In this document: positions 8,444-17,037 of the stretch, one piece after another
How positions within the stretch are numbered: position 1 is the first letter of the stretch
Layout: the number at the start of each line of letters is the position of its first letter
The notes under the pieces: generated by a model
Database searches by the model: none
Told to the model about the DNA's origin: nothing
What the model saw: the letters and a program-made list of their open reading frames with translations, nothing else
DNA from: MED-G116 sp038147495
Lineage (GTDB): Bacteria > Pseudomonadota > Alphaproteobacteria > Puniceispirillales > Puniceispirillaceae
Length of the DNA: 64,000 nucleotides
NCBI GenBank assembly: GCA_038147495.1
Contig: JAYQTT010000003.1
Location: 186,001 to 250,000, forward strand
Direction: 5' to 3'
Program-made: the position numbers and the translations under genes

Positions 8444-9250
8444 TCACTGCCCGATAAGCCGTCTCGTCATCTCAACAGCTGTTTGCAACAGGCGCGACGA
8501 ACCTGAATAAGCTTGTTGCGCCTTTACCAATTTAACCATTTCATCTGCAACATCTACGTTTGCAGCTTCAAGACTACCCGACAAGATTCGGCCAAAATTC
8601 CGCTGCTGTGCCGCTCCAACGAGGGGCTGGCCAGACCTCGCCGAAACCACATAATACCCATTACCCGTTGCCTTCAGTCCTGCTAGATTAGTGAAGTCAT
8701 ACAATGCTATTTTCCCTGCGACCGATACTGACCCATCTGCATAAGATGTCTCTATTGTACCATCGTCAGCAACATTGAGAGATGTGAGAAGTTGCGGCTC
8801 ACCGTTTGAACCAATTATTGAAAGAGGTATCCTCAGCGCATTACCGTCGAGACCAAGTAATGCCTGTCCATTGGGAGTTTCTATCAGTCCATCCTCTTTC
8901 AAACGAAAGGCTCCAGCTCGAGTGTAAGAAATTTGGCTCTCCGGTGACGGAACAACATTACTATCCTCCAGCATCACCGTGCCAAACAATCCAACTCCAG
9001 ATATTGCAAGATCAAGCTCAGATCCCGACGGCTTGATTGAACCTTGCGAAAAATTACGGATTGGGCCGTTAGAGCGCGATCCATGCCCAATATCAATCCC
9101 AGGCATGGAATTCATCCCTTGCCCGTAACTATCAAAAAATTCTGACCTGCTTCTTTTGAATCCGTTTGCAGCCGCGTTAGCCAAATTGTGGGAAATCACA
9201 GAAATATCGTTGGACGCCATTTGGATGCCATTGCGAATCGTTGGGATCAT
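8444..9250 (-). CDS. flgF: Flagellar basal-body rod protein, FlgF/FlgG family
   Basis: 268 residues. The N-terminus TIRNGIQMASNDISVISHNLANAAANGFK holds the rod/hook signature (NxxNLANxxTxGFK type). The C-terminus LEAANVDVADEMVKLVKAQQAY followed by a short helix is the matching axial coiled-coil. Length fits FlgF or FlgG; the ANGFKRSRSEFFDSY stretch is closer to a proximal-rod FlgF or hook-type protein than to typical FlgG, so the symbol is tentative. The start is ATG 9250, with GAGG seven bases upstream; a TTG two codons earlier is rejected. It is exported by the flagellar type III system and has no Sec signal. Confidence 0.78.
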   Translation of the reverse strand: MIPTIRNGIQMASNDISVISHNLANAAANGFKRSRSEFFDSYGQGMNSMPGIDIGHGSRSNGPIRNFSQGSIKPSGSELDLAISGVGLFGTVMLEDSNVVPSPESQISYTRAGAFRLKEDGLIETPNGQALLGLDGNALRIPLSIIGSNGEPQLLTSLNVADDGTIETSYADGSVSVAGKIALYDFTNLAGLKATGNGYYVVSARSGQPLVGAAQQRNFGRILSGSLEAANVDVADEMVKLVKAQQAYSGSSRLLQTAVEMTRRLIGQ

Positions 9251-9460
9251 GATCAAACCTCACATTGTTTGCCATGCGCCTTTCAAGTTTCGTGCCGAAA
9301 TGCCATTCCGCCTGATTTTCTGGTTTGATTTTGAGGATTCGGACGAAAAAGGCAGGCATTTGGATACCCGAAGGGGCAAAGCTGTTGCGTGGCTAGCAGT
9401 TTTTGTCATGATGTGTTATCTAATTTAGCAAATTAAGAGAACACGCGAGCAAAGCTTGTC

Positions 9461-9847
9461 ATGACAACCAATCCACCAAATGCGCTGGTTCCTGCGGGAA
9501 AGAAGTCGCTTCCGGTCGTGCGCGACAATTCCGCGCCCGGTGGATATCGGTTGGCATCGGAGAATATCCACCTTGCCAGCCGCGAAGAGGTAAAGAACCG
9601 CCTTCCCGATATTCTCGGCAAGGCACTTGCCCTGATCTGGGTTGATCGCGAGTTTCATGACCGCTTTTCGCGTGACCCGCAATCCACGCTTGAGGCGCAG
9701 GGCATTTTCCTTCCCGACAATGTGGTCATCGAATTTCAGAAACCGAACAGTGACCGGCCGCGTATCGTGGTCTATGAAACGCGGCCAAATTCAAAATTCC
9801 GCACACGGATTTTTTATCTTCAACTTGTCATGATGGCTGGCCGTTAA
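9461..9847 (+). CDS. Protein with nitrile-hydratase-leader-like (NHLP-type) domain
   Basis: 128 residues. Residues about 55-100, LALIWVDREFHDRF, RDPQSTLEAQG and FLPDNVVIEF then IVVYE, follow the pattern of the nitrile-hydratase alpha / NHLP leader domain: W-x-D-xx-F, DP-xx-xL, x-G-x-x-LP, V-x-V-x-x. In other bacteria such domains serve as leaders of ribosomally made peptides cut after a Gly-Gly. Here no GG follows, and the tail is a short basic/hydrophobic segment (FRTRIFYLQLVMMAGR). The 50-residue N-terminal extension is Pro/Lys-rich. It ends one base before the next gene's start. Function unknown. Confidence 0.6.
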   Translation: MTTNPPNALVPAGKKSLPVVRDNSAPGGYRLASENIHLASREEVKNRLPDILGKALALIWVDREFHDRFSRDPQSTLEAQGIFLPDNVVIEFQKPNSDRPRIVVYETRPNSKFRTRIFYLQLVMMAGR

Positions 9848-9848
9848 C

Positions 9849-10478
9849 ATGCGCGCGTCAGCATTGCAGGTTGTGCGGCTGATTGGCGTCCTGACATGTA
9901 TCATGATGTTGAGCTGGCACAGCGCAAATGCCACGACCAACGAGAGTGACGCACAATTTGCAGAGGCGGTTGCTGCCGTCAAATCACGAGACTACAGCCG
10001 CGCGGTCAAGCTGTTCAAACAACAGGCAGAAGCCAACCAGCATGATGCCCAATATAACCTTGCTGTCCTGTTGAAGGCCGGAAAGGGAACACCGCAGGAT
10101 TTTCTGAATGGCCTGATCTGGTCATGGTCCGCCTATTTGGGAGGTATTGAGGCAGCGGAAGATCTGGCAGATGAATTGCTGGATCTGGTGCCTGAAAATT
10201 CTGTCGAGACAGCACGCGAGGCGGTTGCCACACGGTTGCAAGCCCGCATTGCTGATGGTGAAAAACCGGCTGTCATGCAATTTGCCCGCTATCATCTCGA
10301 ATTGCTGGAAGAAGCAGATTATGAGCGCGCCTATGTCTGGTACGCGATTGGCGCGGCACTCGGGCTCGAAGGGGCCATAGACGCACGCGATGATGCGCTT
10401 GGCGATGTTGAGAGCGAGAAAATCGTCGATTTGCAAAACGAAGCTGGCACGATTTTTGAAGATTTGAAATTTGATTAA
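9849..10478 (+). CDS. Secreted Sel1/TPR-repeat protein
   Basis: 209 residues. A signal peptide (LIGVLTCIMMLSWHSANA) precedes helical Sel1-like repeats: YSRAVKLFKQQAEANQHDAQYNLAVLLKAGKGTPQD, then YLGGIEAAEDLADELL and YERAYVWYAIGAALGLEGA. In Vibrio the T-ring protein MotX is a Sel1-repeat periplasmic protein of similar size; with flgT and flgP nearby, a MotX-like role is possible, but nothing specific proves it. It starts one base after the NHLP-type gene's stop, so the two are probably one transcript. Confidence 0.65.
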   Translation: MRASALQVVRLIGVLTCIMMLSWHSANATTNESDAQFAEAVAAVKSRDYSRAVKLFKQQAEANQHDAQYNLAVLLKAGKGTPQDFLNGLIWSWSAYLGGIEAAEDLADELLDLVPENSVETAREAVATRLQARIADGEKPAVMQFARYHLELLEEADYERAYVWYAIGAALGLEGAIDARDDALGDVESEKIVDLQNEAGTIFEDLKFD

Positions 10479-10541
10479 TGGCGTCAGCGTTGCTGCGCTG
10501 GAACCTGACTTACCAACGCAAGCACATGTAAGGAGACAACA

Positions 10542-10748
10542 ATGCAGGTGAAAGTTCACTGGATTATCGATGGCATGGCAAATCTCGAAGCAGAAAGCCC
10601 CGAAGCCGCTGAAAAACAGGTTGAAGCCTTGTTGCAAAAGCTCATTGCCGACAATCCGATGTTGGTCGACGAACTGGGTGCCACAGCGATTCAGGGCAAA
10701 GCCTACCTTCCCGGATCAGAAGAAGATGGCGATGCGGACAGTGCTTAA
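10542..10748 (+). CDS. Small acidic hypothetical protein
   Basis: 68 residues with a good AAGGAG-type ribosome site. The N-terminal strand-turn-helix (MQVKVHWIIDGMANLEAESPEAAEKQVEALL) suggests a tiny alpha/beta fold; the C-terminal tail is Asp/Glu-rich. No family recognised. Its last 23 bases overlap the next gene in another frame, which supports an operon. Confidence 0.55.
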   Translation: MQVKVHWIIDGMANLEAESPEAAEKQVEALLQKLIADNPMLVDELGATAIQGKAYLPGSEEDGDADSA

Positions 10749-11010
10749 TCCGGCAGCTCTGCTGAGCATCACACTGCTTGCAACAGCTGGCATCGGCATG
10801 GATGCCGTGGCGGCGGGTCGCACCTATGTGCCCAAGAACGAAGACACCACTCCAAAGATGGAAACCTGCCGTCTGAAAAAATCAACGCAGGTCGAAGGCA
10901 ACACACAATGCCAGTATCGGCGGCAAACCGGTGGCAAGGACGTGTTTCTTACCATCGAAATGCCGAATGCTGCCTGCCAACGGGAATTTCAGTGCAAGCG
11001 CGAGAAATAG
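10726..11010 (+). CDS. Small secreted four-cysteine protein
   Basis: 94 residues from ATG 10726 (ATG 10732 also possible). A signal peptide (AALLSITLLATAGIGMDAVAA) leads into a mature part of about 60 residues with exactly four Cys (TCR, QCQY, ACQR, QCKR), enough for two disulfides. The product is basic at its C-terminus. No family recognised. It overlaps the acidic 68-residue gene and is the last gene of the small rightward cluster. Confidence 0.55.
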   Translation: MAMRTVLNPAALLSITLLATAGIGMDAVAAGRTYVPKNEDTTPKMETCRLKKSTQVEGNTQCQYRRQTGGKDVFLTIEMPNAACQREFQCKREK

Positions 11011-11060
11011 GCGCACCGCGGACATCACCGCATCACGTTTGTCCCTGTCGCATATAGCCC

Positions 11061-11753
11061 CTAAAAGCGGGACAATATGTCATCAAGCGGTTTCTTGATT
11101 TTGGCCGCCGCAGGGATTGTTGCCGTCTGTTTACGATGCCCGACCGCCAATATCATTACCGGTTTGTTTGATTTTGGCCGATTGCATATCTCGGTCAGAA
11201 ACTGCATCGGGTTTGGCGTATGTGTCAAACAGGACAAGCCGGCAAGATGCAGGGCGGTGATCAGAAAACCGGCCGCGATGCCAACACTTTCCGGGACATA
11301 ATAATTCTTGTAACGCTGCCCATCATCAAACTGGCCATAGCGTTCAGCAAAAATCACAATCAACCATGGGGCATCAACAAGATGCGGCTTGTCTGGCCCG
11401 GTGCCGATCGGCTCCAGCGCCTTGATCCATTCATCATGATTGTTGCTTTCATAAAAGTTCCGTTCTTCTTGTTCGGCCGCGGCACGTATCTCCGCCTTCA
11501 TCCGATCATCACCAATGAGTGCAAAATGCCATGGCTGATGGTTTGCACCGCTTGGTGCAAGGCCTGCTGTCTGGATGCAGTCTTCGATAATCTGGCGCGG
11601 CACCGGCTTTGTATCAAAATCACGGATGCTGTGCCGCTGGCGCATAACCTCGAGATGGGCAGCCGCCGCCGCGGTCATGTCCTCATCGCTTGGTACTGAC
11701 CGGTTGCCAAGCGACAATGCTTCATATGACAGGTTCTTGCGGGAAAACATCAA
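11061..11753 (-). CDS. Nitroreductase-family flavoprotein, iodotyrosine-deiodinase-like
   Basis: 230 residues. The FMN-binding signature RQRHSIRDF, APSGANHQPWHFALI and a late GLSCLTHTPNPM segment define a nitroreductase fold. The lid region EERNFYESNNHDEWIKALEPIGTGPDKPHLVDAPWLIVIF has the Glu, Tyr and Lys spacing seen in iodotyrosine deiodinase (IYD) homologues rather than in NfsB-type enzymes. IYD-group enzymes dehalogenate iodotyrosines with FMN. Stands alone. I rate the family as firm and the IYD subgroup as probable. Confidence 0.75.
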   Translation of the reverse strand: MMFSRKNLSYEALSLGNRSVPSDEDMTAAAAAHLEVMRQRHSIRDFDTKPVPRQIIEDCIQTAGLAPSGANHQPWHFALIGDDRMKAEIRAAAEQEERNFYESNNHDEWIKALEPIGTGPDKPHLVDAPWLIVIFAERYGQFDDGQRYKNYYVPESVGIAAGFLITALHLAGLSCLTHTPNPMQFLTEICNRPKSNKPVMILAVGHRKQTATIPAAAKIKKPLDDILSRF

Positions 11754-11911
11754 ACATCACCTGAGATTGTTGAAATTGACGGCATCAAAGACATACTGTC
11801 GCGCTTTTGTCGGCGCATCAACTCTGCTACGGTCACGCCACGCTTTTGTGGTCTTTTGTGAAAAAGTGCCGTCATATCTGTCTATCAAACCGCGTTTACG
11901 AGTTCTGAGCT

Positions 11912-13069
11912 ATGTTCAATCCCGCGATCACCCGTCTTACCGCTCCCCCTGTTTCTGTCGTTCTTGATTGGCGTGCTTCCTATGATGGCAGCAAAGGTGC
12001 CCTGATCGACATGAGCCAAGCGGTTCCCGGCTATCCGGCACATCCTGATATGCTGCAGGCGTTGGCTGATGCGGCGGCCACACCGGATGCGGCACGCTAT
12101 GGCAGGGTTGAGGGTGATGACGGGCTCCGCGATGCCTATGCGACGCATCTTTCAACGCTTTATGATGCGCCGATCGCACCGGAACAAACGCATATCACAT
12201 CGGGCTGTAATCAGGCCTTTGTTGCAGCCGCGCTTGCCGTGGCCGGACGCGGCGAAGAAATCCTGATGATGCGTCCATGCTATTTCAACCATGAATCTGC
12301 TCTTGGTATGCTTGGAATCGATATTGCCTATGTCGATTGTCACAGCGAGAATGGCATGCGCCCCCTGCCCGCCGATATCGACGCCGCGATTGGACCGAAA
12401 ACGCGCGCGCTGGCGCTTGTATCGCCAAACAATCCCTGCGGCACCATCTATCCTGCAGATCTGCTTGATGAGATTTTTCAACTGTGCAAACGCCGGGGAA
12501 TATGGCTCATCCTTGACGAAACCTATCGCGATTTTCTGCCCCTGAACAGTGACCGGCCCCATCGGCTTTTCGGTCATGAAGGCTGGCAGGACACGCTGAT
12601 CCAGCTATACAGCTTTTCCAAATCCTATTGCATGCCCGGGCACCGCCTTGGTGCGGTGACAGGCGGAAAGGCGCTGGTCGATGAATTGGCCAAGATCATC
12701 GACAATATCCAGATATGTGCCCCGCGCACACCGCAGATCGCGGTTGCACCAATGCTCACACAGCTGGCGGATTGGCGGCAGGACAACCGCGAGCGCATCG
12801 CCGCACGGTCTGATTTGTTCAGCAAGGTGATTGCCGGCATGGAGGGCTGGACCCTGCTTAGCACCGGCGCCTATTTCGGCTATGTCAAACATCCCTTTAC
12901 CGGTACACCGTCAATCGAGGTTGCACAGCGTATGGCACGTGAAGTTGGGGTACTGACCATTCCCGGTACGTTCTTTGGTGATGGGCAGGAAGATTATCTG
13001 CGCTTTGCCTTCGCCAATGCCGGCAGGGACGTAATCGCCGAACTTCCAGATCGCCTTGGCGCGCTCTGA
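11912..13069 (+). CDS. PLP-dependent aminotransferase, class I/II
   Basis: 385 residues. Fold-type I aminotransferase: RYGRVEGDDGLRDAYATHL near the N-terminus, substrate/PLP loop TSGCNQAFVAAALAVAG, SPNNPCGTIYP, DETYRDF, and the PLP-lysine motif SFSKSYCMPGHRLG. The C-terminal Arg of LRFAFAN binds the substrate carboxylate. Substrate not deducible. It precedes an HAD phosphatase by 24 bases. Confidence 0.9.
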   Translation: MFNPAITRLTAPPVSVVLDWRASYDGSKGALIDMSQAVPGYPAHPDMLQALADAAATPDAARYGRVEGDDGLRDAYATHLSTLYDAPIAPEQTHITSGCNQAFVAAALAVAGRGEEILMMRPCYFNHESALGMLGIDIAYVDCHSENGMRPLPADIDAAIGPKTRALALVSPNNPCGTIYPADLLDEIFQLCKRRGIWLILDETYRDFLPLNSDRPHRLFGHEGWQDTLIQLYSFSKSYCMPGHRLGAVTGGKALVDELAKIIDNIQICAPRTPQIAVAPMLTQLADWRQDNRERIAARSDLFSKVIAGMEGWTLLSTGAYFGYVKHPFTGTPSIEVAQRMAREVGVLTIPGTFFGDGQEDYLRFAFANAGRDVIAELPDRLGAL

Positions 13070-13093
13070 CTTCATCATCTTAGACACCAAACG

Positions 13094-13795
13094 ATGACCC
13101 ACGCCCACCACAGCCTGCCGACAAAAGCCGTGATTTTTGACATGGACGGGTTGCTGCTCGACAGCGAGCGCTTGACCTGGGACGCCTATGTCTTGACCGC
13201 AAAACGCCATGCGATTGCTCATGAGTTTACAGATTACAGCCGGATGATTGGCCTCAATATGATTGAGGGGGTGGCGGTCCTGCGCGAGATTTTGCCCGAC
13301 CATATCGATGTGTCCGATTTTAAAGCTGAATGGATGGAATTGTACCGTCATCAGCTTGACGGGACCGTTCCGGTAAAGCCCGGGATCATTGACATTGTTG
13401 ACAGCCTTGCCGCGCGCAAGGTGCCGATGGCGGTTGCCACCTCGTCACAGGGCGAGAAGGCACGCGATATCCTGACACGCGTTGGTCTTGCCCGACATAT
13501 GCTGGCGATCACCGGCGGTAATGAGGTGCCACGCGGCAAGCCTGCCCCTGATGTGTATCTTGCCACTATCGATAAGCTCGCTGCCTTTGGCATCCGCGGC
13601 GCAGATGACTGCATTGCCTTTGAGGATTCGGAAAATGGCGTCAAGGCAGCGCGGGCGGCAGGCCTGCGGGTGATACAGGTGCCCGACCTGATCCCCGCGG
13701 CGCATGCGGCAACACCGCCCTTCCATCTTATAGCCGACAGTTTGGCAACCGGGGTTGAGTGGCTTGACGTCCAGACGGTCTGGCCAGTCGGCTGA
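13094..13795 (+). CDS. HAD-superfamily hydrolase (beta-phosphoglucomutase-like)
   Basis: 233 residues. HAD motif I FDMDGLLLDSE, motif II in VATSS, motif III Lys in PRGKPAPDVYL, and motif IV FEDSENGVKAARAAG are all present. The cap is an alpha-helical C1 type inserted after motif I, as in beta-phosphoglucomutase and sugar-phosphate phosphatases. Substrate unknown. It follows the aminotransferase closely, so they may share a transcript. Confidence 0.88.
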   Translation: MTHAHHSLPTKAVIFDMDGLLLDSERLTWDAYVLTAKRHAIAHEFTDYSRMIGLNMIEGVAVLREILPDHIDVSDFKAEWMELYRHQLDGTVPVKPGIIDIVDSLAARKVPMAVATSSQGEKARDILTRVGLARHMLAITGGNEVPRGKPAPDVYLATIDKLAAFGIRGADDCIAFEDSENGVKAARAAGLRVIQVPDLIPAAHAATPPFHLIADSLATGVEWLDVQTVWPVG

Positions 13796-13872
13796 CCCCA
13801 TGCAATGGGTGGACGGCCTCGTCTGGCGAGCCTATTCTGTCAGCTTTCAGACAATATGCCGGAGACAATGAC

Positions 13873-14313
13873 ATGCGCTATCTTCACACAATGGTCAGAA
13901 TTCGCGATATCGACGAGTCACTTGATTTTTATTGCACCAAACTGGGAATGATCGAGACGAAGCGCAAAGAGAGTGAAGCCGGGCGTTTCACCTTGATTTT
14001 CCTCTCGGGAAGCAAAGACCTCGACAGCGCCAAAGCCAATTCGTCACCAGAATTGGAGCTCACCTATAACTGGGATCCCGAGGATTATGACAAAGGGCGC
14101 AACTTTGGACATCTCGCCTATAAGGTCGACAATATCTATGAGACGTGCCAACGCCTGATGGATGCCGGCGTAACAATCAACCGCCCGCCACGCGACGGCT
14201 ATATGGCCTTCATCAAGTCACCTGACAATATCTCGATTGAATTGTTGCAGGAAGGCGATGCCCTGCCACCGGCAGAACCCTGGGCGTCAATGGAGAACAC
14301 CGGCAGCTGGTAG
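13873..14313 (+). CDS. gloA: Lactoylglutathione lyase (glyoxalase I)
   Basis: 146 residues. Converts the methylglyoxal-glutathione hemithioacetal to S-lactoylglutathione. Metal ligands are in the expected places: His5 (RYLHTMVRI), Glu in LELTYNW, His in GHLAYKVDNIYETC, and Glu in SIELLQ. The DIDESLDFYCTKLGM segment is typical. It starts with GGAGA upstream and is followed 37 bases later by glyoxalase II, so the two detoxification steps are adjacent. Confidence 0.94.
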   Translation: MRYLHTMVRIRDIDESLDFYCTKLGMIETKRKESEAGRFTLIFLSGSKDLDSAKANSSPELELTYNWDPEDYDKGRNFGHLAYKVDNIYETCQRLMDAGVTINRPPRDGYMAFIKSPDNISIELLQEGDALPPAEPWASMENTGSW

Positions 14314-14350
14314 ACACAGCGCTCTTCGGCAGTCACATGGAGCAAAAAAG

Positions 14351-15115
14351 ATGCTGAACATTCATCAATTTCCCTATGGCAGTGACAATTATGGTGTGTT
14401 GCTACATTGCCCGGAGTCCGGCGAGACCGCGATGATTGACGCCGGTGACGCCGCCGCCGCCGAGACCGCACTTGCAGAAACAGGCTGGCAATTAAGCCAG
14501 ATCTGGATCACGCACCATCATGGCGATCACACCGCTGGGCTGGCCGCAATCAAGGCCGCCCATGGGGCGCATGTCATCGGACCGGCTGCCGGAAAGGCAG
14601 AGATCACCGGCATTGATGAGGTGGTGGGTGATGACGCGCATTTCACTTTTGCCAAGCGGGAAGTCAGGGTCCTGACAACCCCGGGCCACACGCTGGACAT
14701 GATCAATTTTCATCTGCCAAGCGAGAAGCTGGTGTTCACCGGCGACACGCTGTTTGCCATGGGATGTGGGCGGGTTTTTGAGGGTGATGCCCCGATGATG
14801 TGGGCCAGCCTTGAAAAACTGATGGCACTTGCCGATGACACAACAATTTATTGCAGCCATGAATACACAGCCGCCAACGCCGCCTTTGCCGTGACAGTTG
14901 ATCCGGACAACAGCGCGCTTGCCGCCCGCCATGACGAGGTAAAGGCGCTTCGTGCCAATGGCCGCCCGACTGTGCCAACGATCATGGCGCTGGAAAAGGC
15001 GACCAATCCGTTCCTGCGTGCCGCCGACCCGGCCATAAGGGCGCATCTTGGCATGACCGATGCGACAGATGCTGAAGTCTTTGCAGAAATTCGCCGCCGC
15101 AAGGATGTGTTCTAG
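14351..15115 (+). CDS. gloB: Hydroxyacylglutathione hydrolase (glyoxalase II)
   Basis: 254 residues. Metallo-beta-lactamase fold with the binuclear-metal motif THHHGDHTAG (near residue 53), a further ligand His in TPGHTLDM, Asp in FTGDTLF, and His in SHEYTAANAAF. Hydrolyses S-lactoylglutathione to lactate. The ATG at 14351 has GGAG upstream; the longer in-frame extension into gloA is rejected. It completes the glyoxalase pathway with the preceding gene. Confidence 0.94.
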   Translation: MLNIHQFPYGSDNYGVLLHCPESGETAMIDAGDAAAAETALAETGWQLSQIWITHHHGDHTAGLAAIKAAHGAHVIGPAAGKAEITGIDEVVGDDAHFTFAKREVRVLTTPGHTLDMINFHLPSEKLVFTGDTLFAMGCGRVFEGDAPMMWASLEKLMALADDTTIYCSHEYTAANAAFAVTVDPDNSALAARHDEVKALRANGRPTVPTIMALEKATNPFLRAADPAIRAHLGMTDATDAEVFAEIRRRKDVF

Positions 15116-15130
15116 ACGGCCCAAACAGGC

Positions 15131-16171
15131 CTAAACACCCCGACCAACCCGCCCTTGCACCTGCCGGAAGTCGGCAATGGTCGGCGCGCCGGTCAGGAAC
15201 AATGTTAACCGCATTTGTGCAATCCAATCGGCGATTGCCGCGCGTCCTGCTGTGATGTCTGGGGCGTCGTCATCATCAGTTACAACCGCACGCAATACTG
15301 GTCCGGCAAGAGACACCGCCGTAGCGCCAAGCCAAAGTGCCTTGGCAGCATCAAGACCGTGCCGCACCCCGCCCGAAGCCAGCACTACCGCGTCCGGCAT
15401 CACCTGCATAACGTCATAAAGCGCTGTGGCCGTGGGCAAGCCCCAATCAAGAAAGGGTTCAAACACGTCACTTTGCTGGCGGCGCAATGCCTCAATTCTT
15501 GTCCAATTCGTCCCGCCAAGTCCGGCGATATCAACCGCCCACACTCCGCATTCAAAGAGTCGGCGCGCGACATCAACGCTGATCCCGGCTCCGACTTCCT
15601 TGACAATCACTTTGCATGGCAGGCTAGAGACCGCCTTTTCAATCGCCGAGGCAACATTGCGCCAATCGGTTTCACCTTCAGGCTGCACCGCCTCTTGCAG
15701 CGGGTTGAGATGGATTGCAAGCGCATCCGCCTGAAGGTCATCAACAGCGCGTTTGGCAAGGTCGAGGCCACCGGCACGGGCAAGCTGCACGCCACCAAGA
15801 TTGCCAATCAATGGCACATTCGGGGCAATGTCCCTCAATTCAGCTTGTGATATGCCATTTTCCAGACTGGCACGTTGTGATCCCACAGCAAGGCCAATTC
15901 CCTCGGTATTGGCAATCTGGGCCAGTGCCCGGTTGATCGCGGCACTGCGCGGGGTGCCACCAGTCATTGCACCAATAAAAAGCGGCGCCGACAGCTGATG
16001 GTCAAGGAAATCAACCTTCAGATCAACCTCATCAAGATTGCATTCAGGCAGGGCGCAATGATCAAGCCTGACATCGTCAAACCCTGCGGTTACAGCCGAT
16101 TGTGCGCTCGCACCACGCGCAAGGCGAAGATGTTCGTCTTTACGGTCTGCACTGTTTTTGCCTTCACTCAT
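15131..16171 (-). CDS. fni: Isopentenyl-diphosphate isomerase, type 2 (FMN)
   Basis: 346 residues. Type 2 IDI: RKDEHLRLA near the N-terminus, then FIGAMTGGTPRSAAINRALAQIA, the flavin barrel with VGSQRASLEN, HLNPLQEAVQPEGET, KEVGAGIS and the C-terminal LASGGVRHGLDAAKALWLGA phosphate loop. Interconverts IPP and DMAPP using reduced FMN. It ends the crtE-crtI-crtB-crtY-blh-fni run, six bases after blh, supplying isoprenoid precursors for the carotenoid. Confidence 0.93.
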   Translation of the reverse strand: MSEGKNSADRKDEHLRLARGASAQSAVTAGFDDVRLDHCALPECNLDEVDLKVDFLDHQLSAPLFIGAMTGGTPRSAAINRALAQIANTEGIGLAVGSQRASLENGISQAELRDIAPNVPLIGNLGGVQLARAGGLDLAKRAVDDLQADALAIHLNPLQEAVQPEGETDWRNVASAIEKAVSSLPCKVIVKEVGAGISVDVARRLFECGVWAVDIAGLGGTNWTRIEALRRQQSDVFEPFLDWGLPTATALYDVMQVMPDAVVLASGGVRHGLDAAKALWLGATAVSLAGPVLRAVVTDDDDAPDITAGRAAIADWIAQMRLTLFLTGAPTIADFRQVQGRVGRGV

Positions 16172-16177
16172 ATCTTG

Positions 16178-17020
16178 TCATCCTTGTGCCGGTCGAACCG
16201 CGTGACGCCGGAACATTCCGTCTACAAGCAGCATATGCGGCACTGTCAGCGCGGCAAGGCCAATGAAAACCACCTGCAAGACCGCCGACTCCATCGACAT
16301 ATTTGTCATGCAATAATAAAGCGCGATCGCCCCTGCGGCCCAGCTTGCAAGCGTGAAAAATGCCGCCTGAAAATAGATCGATTTGCGCGGCATCTCGCTG
16401 TTGATTGATCGCCATATGCTCAGAAGATGGCGCGCCGAATGCACGCAGCAAAAATAAATGGCAAACCCGACAAGCGGCGGTACCAGCAAAAACAATGACA
16501 ACAGCGCAACAATTTCCAGAAAGCCGGCCCGCCAGCGGCCATCCCACAAGGCCTGCCACGCATAGACAATCAGTGCCACCGCAACCACCACCGACATCAC
16601 ATCGATCGCCGTCCAAACGACATGTGTCTCACCACCGACAAGATAGGAAAAAATCCGGTCTACGTCCTGCTTGTGTCCCTGACTGATCGCGACCACAACA
16701 ATCCCGCCATGTGAGACGGCCTGAACCTTGCGGAACCACCCTTTCGTGGCAGACGCATCGCCAAGCCCGAAATGAATCATGCTGATCACCAAAAACCCGA
16801 TTAAAGCCGCCACCGGAAAATACATCCAGATCATCACTACGGCGGCGGCAAACAGCAGATAAAGCCCCAAAAAGCGCAACAGCCATTGCGGGCGCGCCGT
16901 ATATCCAAGGTAACCGGCAATCGCTCCGTCAAAGGCCCCATGCGGCAACCCAATAAGAACGACACTGCCAAGAGCAAGCAAATTGGCAAGGCCCAGACTG
17001 GCAATTACGCCTTCAATCAT
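16178..17020 (-). CDS. blh: Beta-carotene 15,15'-dioxygenase, Brp/Blh family
   Basis: 280 residues. Integral-membrane iron enzyme cleaving beta-carotene into two retinal molecules. Conserved His clusters are visible: IGLPHGAFD near the N-terminus, MIHFGLGD, a lone His in AVSHGGI, YFCCVHSARHLL and VPHMLLV. Multiple membrane spans. The start ATG 17020 has GGAAAGAG upstream, 17 bases after the crtY stop; longer frames into crtY are rejected. Co-directional with crtY and fni. Supplies retinal to the proteorhodopsin. Confidence 0.92.
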   Translation of the reverse strand: MIEGVIASLGLANLLALGSVVLIGLPHGAFDGAIAGYLGYTARPQWLLRFLGLYLLFAAAVVMIWMYFPVAALIGFLVISMIHFGLGDASATKGWFRKVQAVSHGGIVVVAISQGHKQDVDRIFSYLVGGETHVVWTAIDVMSVVVAVALIVYAWQALWDGRWRAGFLEIVALLSLFLLVPPLVGFAIYFCCVHSARHLLSIWRSINSEMPRKSIYFQAAFFTLASWAAGAIALYYCMTNMSMESAVLQVVFIGLAALTVPHMLLVDGMFRRHAVRPAQG

Positions 17021-17037
17021 CCGATCACTCTTTCCGA

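Noticed and set aside
9283..9297. A CGGCACGAAACTTGA stretch on the minus strand before the rod-protein gene, like a sigma-54 promoter
   Set aside because: The -24 part fits, but the nearly invariant GC at -12 is GA, so I do not list it as a site.
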